From assembly GCF_013410455.1 (NCBI RefSeq), contig NZ_JACCFW010000001.1:3116929-3180928 (forward strand): a stretch of DNA of 64,000 bases, in the 5' to 3' direction. Under the pieces are notes generated by a model, which was given only the letters and a program-made list of their open reading frames with translations, ran no database searches and had not been told where the DNA came from. Below, in pieces: positions 35,369 to 46,346 of the stretch. The position numbers and the translations under genes are program-made. This DNA is from Allobranchiibius huperziae (GTDB lineage Bacteria; Actinomycetota; Actinomycetes; Actinomycetales; Dermatophilaceae). The stretch's first letter is position 1, and every line of letters begins with the position of its first letter.

Positions 35369-35869
35369 TCACCGTGTCGCGGACGCCGTCCTACGGATCT
35401 CCCGCACCGCGGTCGGCCACAGGCCGGACCCGGCGATGGCCAGGCCGCCGAGCGCGATGGCACTCACCGCGACGTCGACGCTGAGGCGTCCCTGCTTGGC
35501 CCAGTAGACGTCCTGCAGATCGATCAGCAGCGCTGCCTCGTCGGCGATCAGCGCCGTGCCGATGCCGTACGCCAGAGCCGTGCTGGGGTGACGCCGATGC
35601 CGCTCCTCGCCCCGGATCGCGACCGCACCGATGCCGGTCAGCAGCACGATCCCGATGTTGTAGTGGTGGAAGTGCCGGCCGCCCACGCTGATGCCGCCGC
35701 CGCTGGGTCCGTGGCCGTCACGCAGCCAATGGGTGAGGGCACGGACGCCGACGAACGTCCCGGCGAACGACGCCCACGCCAGCGTGGCGGACTGCTCCCC
35801 GTCGTCTAGGTGGTCGCCCCAGGCCCGTCGCAGACGAGCCCCCAAGGAAGCGTTCGCGGTCGTCGTCAT
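35369..35869 (-). CDS. Hypothetical integral membrane protein
   Basis: A 166-residue protein with three or four hydrophobic helices (ATLAWASFAGTFVGVRALTH, IGIVLLTGIGAVAIRG, LIADEAALLIDLQDVYWAK region, VAVSAIALGGLAIAGSGLWP) and a conserved-looking loop VGGRHFHHYNIG. Not recognised as a named family. ATG 35869 with GGGACTCAC upstream is preferred over a longer ATG at 35908. Codon bias is normal. Between DUF2891 and an esterase, same strand, 87 bases from each. Confidence 0.6.
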   Translation of the reverse strand: MTTTANASLGARLRRAWGDHLDDGEQSATLAWASFAGTFVGVRALTHWLRDGHGPSGGGISVGGRHFHHYNIGIVLLTGIGAVAIRGEERHRRHPSTALAYGIGTALIADEAALLIDLQDVYWAKQGRLSVDVAVSAIALGGLAIAGSGLWPTAVREIRRTASATR

Positions 35870-35956
35870 GTGAGTCCCATCAAGTGCGGTCGGCGGGGCG
35901 GGCCCCATCGTGACGCTCCTTGCTGGGAGCCCGACGGGAAATGGGTGCTGGGACTC

Positions 35957-37138
35957 TCAGCCCGGTTGCGGATCGCCCTGGCGTCCTTGCGCCTGGAACG
36001 CAGGCTGCTGCGATCCCGCTGCACCCAGGTGGTCCGACAACCATGCGAGGGCGGTCCCGCGCACGGACTGGTAGTCGTGGAAGTTGTGCGCGCCGTTCTT
36101 CACCACGACCAGTCGGGCCGTCATCGGGGGCCGGACCAGGCCGATGAACTGCTGCGCTCCCGGCAGGCCTTCGATGCCGGGTTCGAGGGAGCCGATCGTG
36201 ACCAGGAGCGAGATCGCCGGGGCGGGCAGGTGGGCCAGTCGCCAGTCCAGGTCGTTGAGGTCACGCCGCTTGGTGCTCCCGCCCCACAGGTCTCCCGTAG
36301 TGGAGTCGTGACGTGCGTTGTAGTACCCCGAGAGCGAGACGGCGGTGACGAACTGGTGCGGTGCCATCATCGCCAGCTTCGCGGCGCAGTACCCGCCGGT
36401 CGACTGTCCCATGACCCCCCAGCCGCCGGACGTGACACGCAGATTGGCATGGAGGTCGGCGGGCACGTCCTGCGTGAGGAATGTGACGACCTGCGGGCCG
36501 CCGGGGACGTTCGTGCACTCTGTGTCGCGGGGCAGCACCAGTGACGGGTTCAACATGACCAGGATCATCGGTCGCAGACGGTGGGCCCGGATGCCGTCGA
36601 GCAGGGCGCTCGGGAAGCCCAATCGCGTGACCAGCTGCTGCACCTCCCCGGGGTATCCCGGGAAGACCTCGACGACGGGGAAGCGTGCCGACGAGTCCGC
36701 CGCGTCGAAGTACTGCGGCGGGAGATAGATCAGGGCGCGGGCGCGCTGGCCGGAGCGCCGCCCGGCCAGCTCGACGGAACCGAGCTCACCCTTCTGTGTG
36801 TACTGCTTCGCATCGGACCAGTGGGTGGGTTGCAGCGCGGGTGCGCCCCCGCCCGCGTGGGATTCATCCCAGGCGGAGTGGCCACCGGCAGCGGTGGTGA
36901 CGACACCGGTGGACCCGCCGAACAGATCGGACCAGGACCCGTAGAACGAACCCCAGTCGTTGACGGCGAGACCGACCATGACGAGCGCGACCACCTGCGC
37001 GCTGAGGACCAGGACCGTACGCTGTACGACGCCGACCCACCGAGGCCCCCACCGGGGACCTCCCATGACGGCCCCGACCGTTACGACGACCAGGGCGATA
37101 CCGACGACGACCAGCAGGGGTCCCCCGACCAATGACAC
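35957..37138 (-). CDS. Membrane-anchored alpha/beta-hydrolase (esterase D/mycolyltransferase-like fold)
   Basis: A 393-residue protein: two N-terminal membrane helices (LLVVVGIALVVVTVGAV and VLVLSAQVVALVMVGLAV), a short linker, then an extracellular alpha/beta-hydrolase of the putative esterase family that includes Antigen 85. Nucleophile Ser in GVMGQSTGGYCAAK; acid/His in VVKNGAHNFHDYQS. LGSVELAGRRSGQRARALIY begins the core. Likely an acyl esterase or acyl transferase at the cell surface; real mycolyltransferase function is not implied. GTG 37138, with 107 bases to the divergent monooxygenase. Confidence 0.82.
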   Translation of the reverse strand: MSLVGGPLLVVVGIALVVVTVGAVMGGPRWGPRWVGVVQRTVLVLSAQVVALVMVGLAVNDWGSFYGSWSDLFGGSTGVVTTAAGGHSAWDESHAGGGAPALQPTHWSDAKQYTQKGELGSVELAGRRSGQRARALIYLPPQYFDAADSSARFPVVEVFPGYPGEVQQLVTRLGFPSALLDGIRAHRLRPMILVMLNPSLVLPRDTECTNVPGGPQVVTFLTQDVPADLHANLRVTSGGWGVMGQSTGGYCAAKLAMMAPHQFVTAVSLSGYYNARHDSTTGDLWGGSTKRRDLNDLDWRLAHLPAPAISLLVTIGSLEPGIEGLPGAQQFIGLVRPPMTARLVVVKNGAHNFHDYQSVRGTALAWLSDHLGAAGSQQPAFQAQGRQGDPQPG

Positions 37139-37245
37139 AGGCGGATCATAGATACCCCGTCTGATGATTCGGCGAGCAATCGGCGAGAACCACCTGACTC
37201 CCGAGGTCCCCGCACCCGTCGTACGCGTGGGTAGCCTGACCGGTC

Positions 37246-38757
37246 ATGGACCCCATGCAGACCCCGGTCGATCACGACGTCGTCATCATCGGCAGCGGCT
37301 TCTCCGGCATCGGGATGGCGATCGCCCTGCAGCGGTCGGGCCGTTCGTTCACCGTCCTGGAGAAGGCGCACGACATCGGCGGCACCTGGCGGGACAACCT
37401 CTACCCCGGGTGCGCGTGCGACGTGCCGAGCCACCTCTACTCCTTCTCCTTCGAGCCGAACCCGTACTGGTCACGCGCCTACGCCACCGCCGATGAGATC
37501 CAGGACTACCTGCTCTACGTCGTGGAGAAGTACGACGTGCGCAAGGATGTGCAGTTCGACGCGCAGGTGACCCGCGGCGTCTACGACGAGAGCCTGCGGG
37601 TGTGGCATCTGACCGTCCTCGGCTCCGACGGCGTGGAGACGCACCTGGTCGCGGGCGCGGTCGTCCTGGGCGTCGGCGCGCTGCACGAGCCGTCGCTCCC
37701 CGACATCCCCGGGCTGGAGACGTTCGCCGGCGAGGTGATGCACACGGCGTCCTGGGATCCGGGCGCCAGCATGTTCGGCCGCAAGGTGGGCATCATCGGC
37801 ACGGGCGCCAGTGCGGTGCAGGCGATCCCGCTGCTCGCGGAGGATGCCGACCACCTGACCGTATTCCAGCGCACCCCGGCGTGGGTGCTGCCCAAGGTCG
37901 ACCCGGAGTACCCCGACGCGCTACAGGACGCCTACGACAAGCGGCCGTGGTTGATGAAGCTGCACCGCGCGAAGATCAGGACCGCGAACGAGCTGCGGGC
38001 GATCGCGTTCACCCGCGTGCCCGCGCTCCTGAAGGCCGCATCGGCCGGCGCCGCGGCCAACATCCGCAGGTCCGTGACGGACCCTGAGCTGCGCCGCAAA
38101 CTGATCCCCGACTACACGATGGGCTGCAAGCGGATCACCTTCTCCAACGCCTACTACCCGGCCCTGGCGCGCGAGGACGTGGACGTCGAGACCGAGCACA
38201 TCACCGGCGCGGACGCCCGCGGGCTGGTCACTGCCGACGGCGCCCGTCACGACCTCGACGTCCTCGTGCTGGCCACCGGCTTCGACGTCGCGGGCTCCTA
38301 CCGGCACCTGAATTTCACCGGTGCCCGCGGCCACGACCTCGGCGAGGACTGGGATGCCGGTATCACGTCGTACTACGGGGTGACGGTGCCGCACTTCCCC
38401 AACCTGTTCTTCCTGCTGGGCCCCAACACCGCGCTCGGGCACACCTCGGTGTTGATGATGATCGAGGCGCAGATCGCCCTGACGCTGCGGCTGCTGGACG
38501 AGCGCGACCGGCGCCGTGCCGGCGCGGTGCAGGTGCGCGAGGCGGTCGCGCAGGCGCACATGGCCGCGCTCGATCGGCGTACGCAGCGCACGGTGTGGAT
38601 CGCGGGCGGGTGCGACAGCTGGTACCTGGACCAGTTCGGCCGCAACCGGGTGCTCTGGCCCGGCAGCGTGCCGGAGTACGAGCGCGCGACCCGGCGCACC
38701 GAGATGGTCGACTACGAGTTCACCGGTTCCCGGGCGTCGGTCTCCTCGAGCAGGTGA
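37246..38757 (+). CDS. FAD-dependent Baeyer-Villiger-type monooxygenase
   Basis: A 503-residue class B flavin monooxygenase. FAD Rossmann motif VVIIGSGFSGIGMAIAL near the N-terminus, WRDNLYPGCACDVPSHLYSF, the BVMO fingerprint FAGEVMHTASWDP, and the NADPH motif VGIIGTGASAVQAIP. LATGFDV is the late FAD motif. Oxidises ketones to esters or hydroxylates lipophilic compounds with NADPH and oxygen. Its last 46 bases overlap, tail to tail, the convergent P55-like transporter gene. Confidence 0.9.
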   Translation: MDPMQTPVDHDVVIIGSGFSGIGMAIALQRSGRSFTVLEKAHDIGGTWRDNLYPGCACDVPSHLYSFSFEPNPYWSRAYATADEIQDYLLYVVEKYDVRKDVQFDAQVTRGVYDESLRVWHLTVLGSDGVETHLVAGAVVLGVGALHEPSLPDIPGLETFAGEVMHTASWDPGASMFGRKVGIIGTGASAVQAIPLLAEDADHLTVFQRTPAWVLPKVDPEYPDALQDAYDKRPWLMKLHRAKIRTANELRAIAFTRVPALLKAASAGAAANIRRSVTDPELRRKLIPDYTMGCKRITFSNAYYPALAREDVDVETEHITGADARGLVTADGARHDLDVLVLATGFDVAGSYRHLNFTGARGHDLGEDWDAGITSYYGVTVPHFPNLFFLLGPNTALGHTSVLMMIEAQIALTLRLLDERDRRRAGAVQVREAVAQAHMAALDRRTQRTVWIAGGCDSWYLDQFGRNRVLWPGSVPEYERATRRTEMVDYEFTGSRASVSSSR

Positions 38758-40442
38758 TGCACGGGGATCCGGCGGATCCCCAACGCGATCGCGATGAGCG
38801 CCGCAGCGAAACCGGCGATGGCGGCGCCCAGGAAGATGGTCTGCACCTGCACGACGGCCGCGGCGGCGATCTGCGTGTCGGTGGCATTCGGGATCTGCGC
38901 GACCCGGTCGTAGAACTGGTGCAGGCCGAGCGCCGTCAGCAGACCGAGACCCACCACCATCCCGATCATCCGGCTCACCACGACCAGCGCCGAGACGACG
39001 CCCTGCTGATCGGGGGCGGCATCGTGCAGGGCCGCGTCGTTGATGGGCGCGATCGACAACCCGATGCCGAATCCCACCGCGATCAGGACGAACCACGCGG
39101 GCAGGCTCTCCAGTGACCCGTTGCCCCAGGTGGACATCGCGAGCAGACCGACCGCAGCGACCGCGAGGCCGACCGGGGCGATCAACCCGGGCCCGAACCG
39201 GCGCAGCAGCAGACCGCCCACGAGTGCGCCGACCGGCACGGCGACGAGGAAGCGCAACAGGATGAGGGCGCCGTCGCGTTCGGTGCTGTGCGCGACGGTG
39301 AGCTGCGCGAGCAGCGGGACGTCGACCACGATCGACACCAGCGCGGTGCCGGCGAAGAGCGAGCACGCGAGCGCAGGGGTGACCCGCCGGCGTACGACGC
39401 CGGGTGCGACGAGCGGGTCGGAGACGGTCCGTTGCCGCCAGACGAAGAGCCCGGCGGCGACGGCCGCGACGGGCAGCAGCCACAGACCGAGCGGGCCGAT
39501 CACCTGCTTGGAGGGGTCGGACGTGGCGAAGGTGAGGATGAGGGCGCCCAGCGCGACGCCGATCAGCGCGGCGCCCGGCAGGTCGACCCGGGCGAAGGTG
39601 CGCCATAGGAGCGGGACGGTCAGCACGAGCGCGATGGCGAGCGCGATCATCGCCCACACCCCGATGGGCGTGATCATCCGCGAGGTGTGCGTGCCGTACG
39701 GCACGAACGGGCCGCCCCAGCGGATCGAGGAGGTGAGCGCCGAGGGCGCGGTCAGGGCGAGCGTGAGCAGGACGGCGCCGGCCACGCCGGCGACCGCGGT
39801 GACCGCCGCGACGGGCCGCCACCAACGCGGGCGGGTGCCGGGCGTCGGACGCACCGGTCCCCCGATGACCCGGACGGCGACCGCGAGCAGCACCCCGGCC
39901 ACGGCGTTCACCCAGAAGATCGCGCGCCAGTCCCAGATCGTCAGGATGAGGGCGCCGAGCAGCGGGCCCACCACGCTGCCGATCTCCTGGACGGCGCCGA
40001 CCACGCCGAGCGGTGTGCCGCGTTTGCCGGGCGGCCACAGCTGGGCGACCAGGGCGAGGGTGGCGGGGACGAGCCCGCCACCGCCGAGACCCTGCAATAC
40101 ACGGCCGACGACCAGCACGGACAGCTCCGGTGCCATGGCGGTGATCGCCGAGCCCACCACGAAGATGGCCAGGCAGCCGAGCAGGATCCGCTGCCGGTCC
40201 AGCAGGTCGGCGAGCCGGCCGATCAGCGGGAGCACGGCGACGTAGCCCAGCAGGAAGCCGGAGATGATCGGGGTCGCCTTCTGCAGGGAGTCGATGCCGA
40301 CCCCGACGCCGGTCATCATGTCGGTGAGCGCGAGGACGACGACGTAGGTGTCGGCGGCTGCGAGCGCCACGGCGATCGAGGCGACCCCGAGGAGCGCCTT
40401 CGGGCTCCTCTCGGCGGTTGACCTACGAGGGCTTGCTGACAT
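38712..40442 (-). CDS. MFS efflux transporter, P55 (Rv1410c)-like
   Basis: A 576-residue DHA2-type permease with 14 predicted helices, motif A variant GRLADLLDRQRILL and motif C-like GLVPATLALVAQLW. It directly follows an LprG-like lipoprotein gene, overlapping by 20 bases. That pairing is the conserved LprG-P55 system which exports triacylated lipids or lipomannan precursors through the envelope and affects drug tolerance in mycobacteria. ATG 40442. 3' end overlaps the convergent monooxygenase by 46 bases. Confidence 0.85.
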   Translation of the reverse strand: MSASPRRSTAERSPKALLGVASIAVALAAADTYVVVLALTDMMTGVGVGIDSLQKATPIISGFLLGYVAVLPLIGRLADLLDRQRILLGCLAIFVVGSAITAMAPELSVLVVGRVLQGLGGGGLVPATLALVAQLWPPGKRGTPLGVVGAVQEIGSVVGPLLGALILTIWDWRAIFWVNAVAGVLLAVAVRVIGGPVRPTPGTRPRWWRPVAAVTAVAGVAGAVLLTLALTAPSALTSSIRWGGPFVPYGTHTSRMITPIGVWAMIALAIALVLTVPLLWRTFARVDLPGAALIGVALGALILTFATSDPSKQVIGPLGLWLLPVAAVAAGLFVWRQRTVSDPLVAPGVVRRRVTPALACSLFAGTALVSIVVDVPLLAQLTVAHSTERDGALILLRFLVAVPVGALVGGLLLRRFGPGLIAPVGLAVAAVGLLAMSTWGNGSLESLPAWFVLIAVGFGIGLSIAPINDAALHDAAPDQQGVVSALVVVSRMIGMVVGLGLLTALGLHQFYDRVAQIPNATDTQIAAAAVVQVQTIFLGAAIAGFAAALIAIALGIRRIPVHHLLEETDAREPVNS

Positions 40443-41151
40443 CGACTTTCTCGCCGTACTTGGTGAAGCGCGTCAGGTAGGACGTCGTGTCGCCGGCCGT
40501 GTAGAACGGGCCGGTCACGCGGACCTGGCGCAGTTCGTTCGTGCTGGTGATCTCGTACTCCACGTTGTAGTTGAGGCCGGTGGAGTCCTTGCCGAAGCCC
40601 AGGGTCTTGTGCACGGCGCTCGAGGGCAGCGTGCCGGTGATGGTCTGCACGGTCTCGCTGCCGTCGCGCTTCTGAGATCCGTACGCGGCGCCCTGGGTGA
40701 TGGGGAGCAGCGCCGACAGGCCGCCCGGGCCGGAGGAGAACAGCACGTTGGGGTCGGGCGCGCCGTACGTCGAGGGGTTGATCGTGGAGTAGGCCTTCGC
40801 GAACGGCAGCTTGGCGTAGACGACGTTGCCGATCGCGACGACGGGGACGCTGGCATTGGCGCCCGCGATCTGGACCCTGAGGTCTCCCTTGAAGGCGGGG
40901 GCGTGCGAGCCGTCACCGCTGCCCGACAACAGGCCGCTGGCCGTCGAGGGGACGTTCGCCGAGGAGAGCTCGATGTGGAAGCCGGTCGCGGCGTCCACCA
41001 CCTTCTTCACCGCCTGCAGCCGCTGCACCGCCGTCTCCCCCGCGGTGGTCCTGGCCGCCGCCTTGCCTGCGGTGCTGCTGCATCCGGTGAGCGTGAGGGC
41101 ACCGACCAGCAGGGTGGAGCCGGCCGCGGACAGGGCGGTGCATCGTTGCAT
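40423..41151 (-). CDS. lprG: LprG/LppX-family lipoprotein
   Basis: A 242-residue lipoprotein with lipobox LTGC (Cys24) after a hydrophobic signal. The mature domain is the LolA/LprG beta-half-barrel that holds triacylated lipids: AVKKVVDAATGFHIELSSA, FKGDLRVQIAGANASVPVVA, NVVYAKLPFA, and ITSTNELRQVRVTGPFYTAG. In the mycobacterial pair it shuttles lipids from the MFS partner, encoded immediately downstream with a 20-base overlap. ATG 41151. Confidence 0.87.
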   Translation of the reverse strand: MQRCTALSAAGSTLLVGALTLTGCSSTAGKAAARTTAGETAVQRLQAVKKVVDAATGFHIELSSANVPSTASGLLSGSGDGSHAPAFKGDLRVQIAGANASVPVVAIGNVVYAKLPFAKAYSTINPSTYGAPDPNVLFSSGPGGLSALLPITQGAAYGSQKRDGSETVQTITGTLPSSAVHKTLGFGKDSTGLNYNVEYEITSTNELRQVRVTGPFYTAGDTTSYLTRFTKYGEKVDVSKPS

Positions 41152-41275
41152 GCGGTCAACCTATACGCGCGAGTAGGGAAAGGAACTCCTGCTCCGACGT
41201 CCGGACCGGCTGCGCGGGTTCCGCGTCGGGGCCCGCGACCGGCGCCGATGGCGCGGCCGTGGTTGGCTGCCCCTC

Positions 41276-42127
41276 GTGCCGACAACGACATTCGCCCATC
41301 GCACCGTGACCACCGCCGACGGGGCCCGCCTCGCGGCGTACGTCCGCGAACCTGCCGACCCCGAGGCGACCACGGTGGTCCTCTCGCACGGGTGGACCCT
41401 CGCGCACCAGTCCTGGGACCTCGTGGCCGAGAGACTGCCGGGCGACCTGAGAGTGGTGACGTACGACCAGCGAGGACACGGGCATTCGACGTTCGGACGG
41501 GGCAGCAAACGCCCGAAGGACGAGTCCGTGCGACGTCTCGGATCCGACCTCGACGCCGTCATCGACCAGTGCGTGCCGGCCGGGTCACCGCTCATCCTCG
41601 GGGGTCACTCGATGGGCGGGATGAGCGTGATGGCGTACGCGGGAGCCCACCCCGGCGCGTTCGACGGGCGGGTGCAGCGGGTGCTGCTGACCTCGACCGC
41701 CATCAGCGGTCTCACCGGCGCCGGGGTGCGCGGCGAGGCCGTCGCCATGCAGCTGCTCGCCCGCACTCCCTGGCGGATGGGCAGGCTGGTGACCCTGAAG
41801 GGTCAGCGCACGCTCTACGGCAAGGACCCCGACCCCGCGCTGCTGGAGAGCTCGCGCGCGCTCACCGCCCGGACGTCGATGCGCGCGTTCGGCGCCTTCC
41901 ACGGGGCCTTGATGCAGCACGACGAGACCGCTGCCGCCGCGACACTGGCGAAGGTGCCGGTGACCGTGGTGGTCGGCACCCGCGACCGGCTCACCTCCAA
42001 ACGGCTCGGCACCGCCCTGGCGAGCGAGATCCCGGGTGCCCGCCTGGAGGTGCTCGACGGCATCGGCCACATGACGCCGTACGAGGTGCCCGACCTCTTG
42101 GCCGGACTCCTGGTCGGCACCGCCTGA
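41276..42127 (+). CDS. Alpha/beta hydrolase
   Basis: A 283-residue soluble alpha/beta hydrolase: oxyanion HGWTLAHQSW, VVTYDQRGHGHSTFGRG, nucleophile Ser in LILGGHSMGGMSVMAYAG, acid in VVGTRDRLTS and catalytic His in LDGIGHMTPYEVPDL. Cap helices between suggest a lipid or ester substrate, unassigned. GTG 41276. Divergent from lprG by 124 bases, convergent with clpB. Confidence 0.88.
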   Translation: MPTTTFAHRTVTTADGARLAAYVREPADPEATTVVLSHGWTLAHQSWDLVAERLPGDLRVVTYDQRGHGHSTFGRGSKRPKDESVRRLGSDLDAVIDQCVPAGSPLILGGHSMGGMSVMAYAGAHPGAFDGRVQRVLLTSTAISGLTGAGVRGEAVAMQLLARTPWRMGRLVTLKGQRTLYGKDPDPALLESSRALTARTSMRAFGAFHGALMQHDETAAAATLAKVPVTVVVGTRDRLTSKRLGTALASEIPGARLEVLDGIGHMTPYEVPDLLAGLLVGTA

Positions 42128-42143
42128 CCCGCTGCGCGCTCGC

Positions 42144-42193
42144 CGGTTGTCCGCACTTTCGTGTCGACGGGTACACGCAAGTGCGGACAACCG
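42144..42193. terminator. Long hairpin between convergent hydrolase and clpB genes
   Basis: CGGTTGTCCGCACT (42144-42157) pairs perfectly with 42180-42193; the stem continues inward seven positions with one mismatch (21 bp in all) around CGACGGGT. Placed between two stops (42127 and 42206), so it serves both strands. Same CGGTTGTC core as the hairpin at 49482-49531. Confidence 0.7.
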
Positions 42194-42205
42194 ACTCCCA
42201 GGGCG

Positions 42206-44779
<2,574 letters not shown>

Positions 44780-44888
44780 ATGATCTCCCTGGTCGGACAG
44801 CTGTGTACGACGCTCCGCTCCGAGCGTGCCACTCGGCCACCGGTTACGGAATCGTCTTCGGTCATCTGCCAGATGCAACGCAGGGAAA

Positions 44889-44909
44889 GTTGAGTCGATT
44901 CCGCTCAAC
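44889..44909 (-). promoter_or_regulatory. HAIR-like HspR operator upstream of clpB
   Basis: GTTGAGT-N7-GCTCAAC (44889-44909) matches the HspR HAIR consensus CTTGAGT-N7-ACTCAAG at 11 of 14 arm positions with the exact 7-base spacer. It is 110 bases before clpB, the expected distance for heat-shock repression. No hspR is in this window. Confidence 0.65.
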
Positions 44910-44954
44910 TAGGACTTTCTCCGTGACCGCCGATCGCGGCCTCGGACGCGACGC

Positions 44955-44983
44955 GCCCACCCACCCGGACCGGGTGGGTGGGC
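44955..44983 (-). terminator. 14-bp hairpin after the secreted beta-propeller gene
   Basis: GCCCACCCACCCGG (44955-44968) pairs with CCGGGTGGGTGGGC (44970-44983) around one central base. It lies 25 bases past the stop of the 45008-46114 gene and before the clpB operator. Confidence 0.6.
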
Positions 44984-45007
44984 ACGCGGCGGCCTGCAGA
45001 AACGGCC

Positions 45008-46114
45008 CTACTGGTTGCCGTCGATCGTCTGACCGCTGGTGTACCGCCCGCCTCCGGTCGCCGACGTACCGGCGAGGGTCCGGCGCGTACCGGTCGTCAC
45101 GTCGTAGGTGAACACCGTGCCGCCGTTCGCGATGTCCGACACGACGGTCAGAGTCGATCCGCGACTCCCCGTCGGCTCCGCGTAGGACCCCAGGGGAAGG
45201 GTGCGGTTCCCCTTCGCGGTGTGCAGCACGAACGGCCCCGAGTCGACCTCGCCGCCGACGTTCGTCACGACTCCGGCCGAGGTGGGCCAGATGCCGCCGG
45301 CCGCCTGGCCCGGTCCGGCGAGGGCCGTGACGGCGCCGTCGGACCCGACCCGGTAGGTGCGATCGTCGCCGGCCCCGGACCCGCGGCATTCGAGGACGAA
45401 CGAGCCCGGCGTCCAGGACCGCGTGGGGTCGCACGACCCGTTGACGGCCGGCGAGGGCGGGTTCACCGTCCTGATGACCTTCCCCGTCGCGGCGTCCCGC
45501 AGGTAGAGCTGCTTCCCGCTCTGGAGCAGGGTGCGCCCGTCGGGCGACACCGCGATGCCACGCGGGCCACCGGTCGCGACCGGGATGTCGGCGTACCGGG
45601 TCCGGACCGTTCCCGCGAACGTGCGGACGGTGACCCCCTTGCCCGAGGCCGGTGCCACCAGGATGCCGTTGCCTGCGAATGCCAGCGCGTAGCCGGTGCC
45701 GGAGAGTCGGAAGTAGTACGGCTTCCGGGTGTGCGTGTCCCACGCCGTCACCCGCGTCTGGTCGCCCTGCGAGGTGCTGCCGAAGACCTCCCGGGCCGTG
45801 ATCACGTAACGGCCTCCGAGGGTGACGTCCTCGATGCGCGCGTCGTCCGAGACGTCGCCCACCTGGACGGTCCCGCCCGCCGGAGAGACCATCACCAGCC
45901 GGGCGTGGTCGTCGTCGCGACCGGTCTGGTGCTGCACGGCAGCGGTCCAGCCGATCGCATTTCCGGTGGCCGGCAGCGTCGCGCCCGACGACGCAGCGGG
46001 GGCGTGCCCGAGGCCGACAGCCGATGCGGACTGCTGGGCCGCGGGGAGTGCGACGAGTGCTGCGGCGACACCGAGCGCGACGCCGGTTCGTCGGGAGATG
46101 CGGGTGGTGGTCAT
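45008..46114 (-). CDS. Secreted repeat (beta-propeller-like) protein
   Basis: A 368-residue exported protein. Residues 1-32 are a signal peptide (RRTGVALGVAAALVALPAAQ, then SASA). The mature part alternates short strands with recurring VTAWDTHTRKPYYFRLSGTG, IPVATGGPRGIAVSPDGRTL and LYLRDAATGKVIRTVNPPS units, like a WD40/NHL propeller of six or seven blades. One Cys pair (NGSCDPTRSW .. VLECRGSG) could form a disulfide. No catalytic motif; perhaps a binding protein. ATG 46114 follows GGAGG. Confidence 0.7.
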   Translation of the reverse strand: MTTTRISRRTGVALGVAAALVALPAAQQSASAVGLGHAPAASSGATLPATGNAIGWTAAVQHQTGRDDDHARLVMVSPAGGTVQVGDVSDDARIEDVTLGGRYVITAREVFGSTSQGDQTRVTAWDTHTRKPYYFRLSGTGYALAFAGNGILVAPASGKGVTVRTFAGTVRTRYADIPVATGGPRGIAVSPDGRTLLQSGKQLYLRDAATGKVIRTVNPPSPAVNGSCDPTRSWTPGSFVLECRGSGAGDDRTYRVGSDGAVTALAGPGQAAGGIWPTSAGVVTNVGGEVDSGPFVLHTAKGNRTLPLGSYAEPTGSRGSTLTVVSDIANGGTVFTYDVTTGTRRTLAGTSATGGGRYTSGQTIDGNQ

Positions 46115-46346
46115 CGGATTCCTCCGTCTGCGTCGGGCCCTGCCCCGACACCTGGGATGTGCGGACTCCCCCAGTGCACTGCCCACCCGCGCCGTAGGAC
46201 TACAGGACTGAGTCCTAACCCTGACCGATCCAAGGTCTTAGGCCCTCGCTGGCAGCGGTGCGTGCTCCGAGGCCGCCCCCGTACGGGAGTGCGCGCGCGG
46301 TGCGATGCTGGGCGCAGCGCACCTCCCACCATCCGCCAGGAGCACC

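Noticed and set aside
37921-40038. 705-codon minus-strand open frame over the monooxygenase and P55-like genes
   Set aside because: Arg/Gly/Pro-rich shadow with no domain; the true P55-like protein is in another frame on this strand.
46204-46216. AGGACTGAGTCCT palindrome upstream of the amine oxidase
   Set aside because: Resembles DosR/NarL boxes but lacks the longer GGGACTT..GTCCC consensus; too weak to call.
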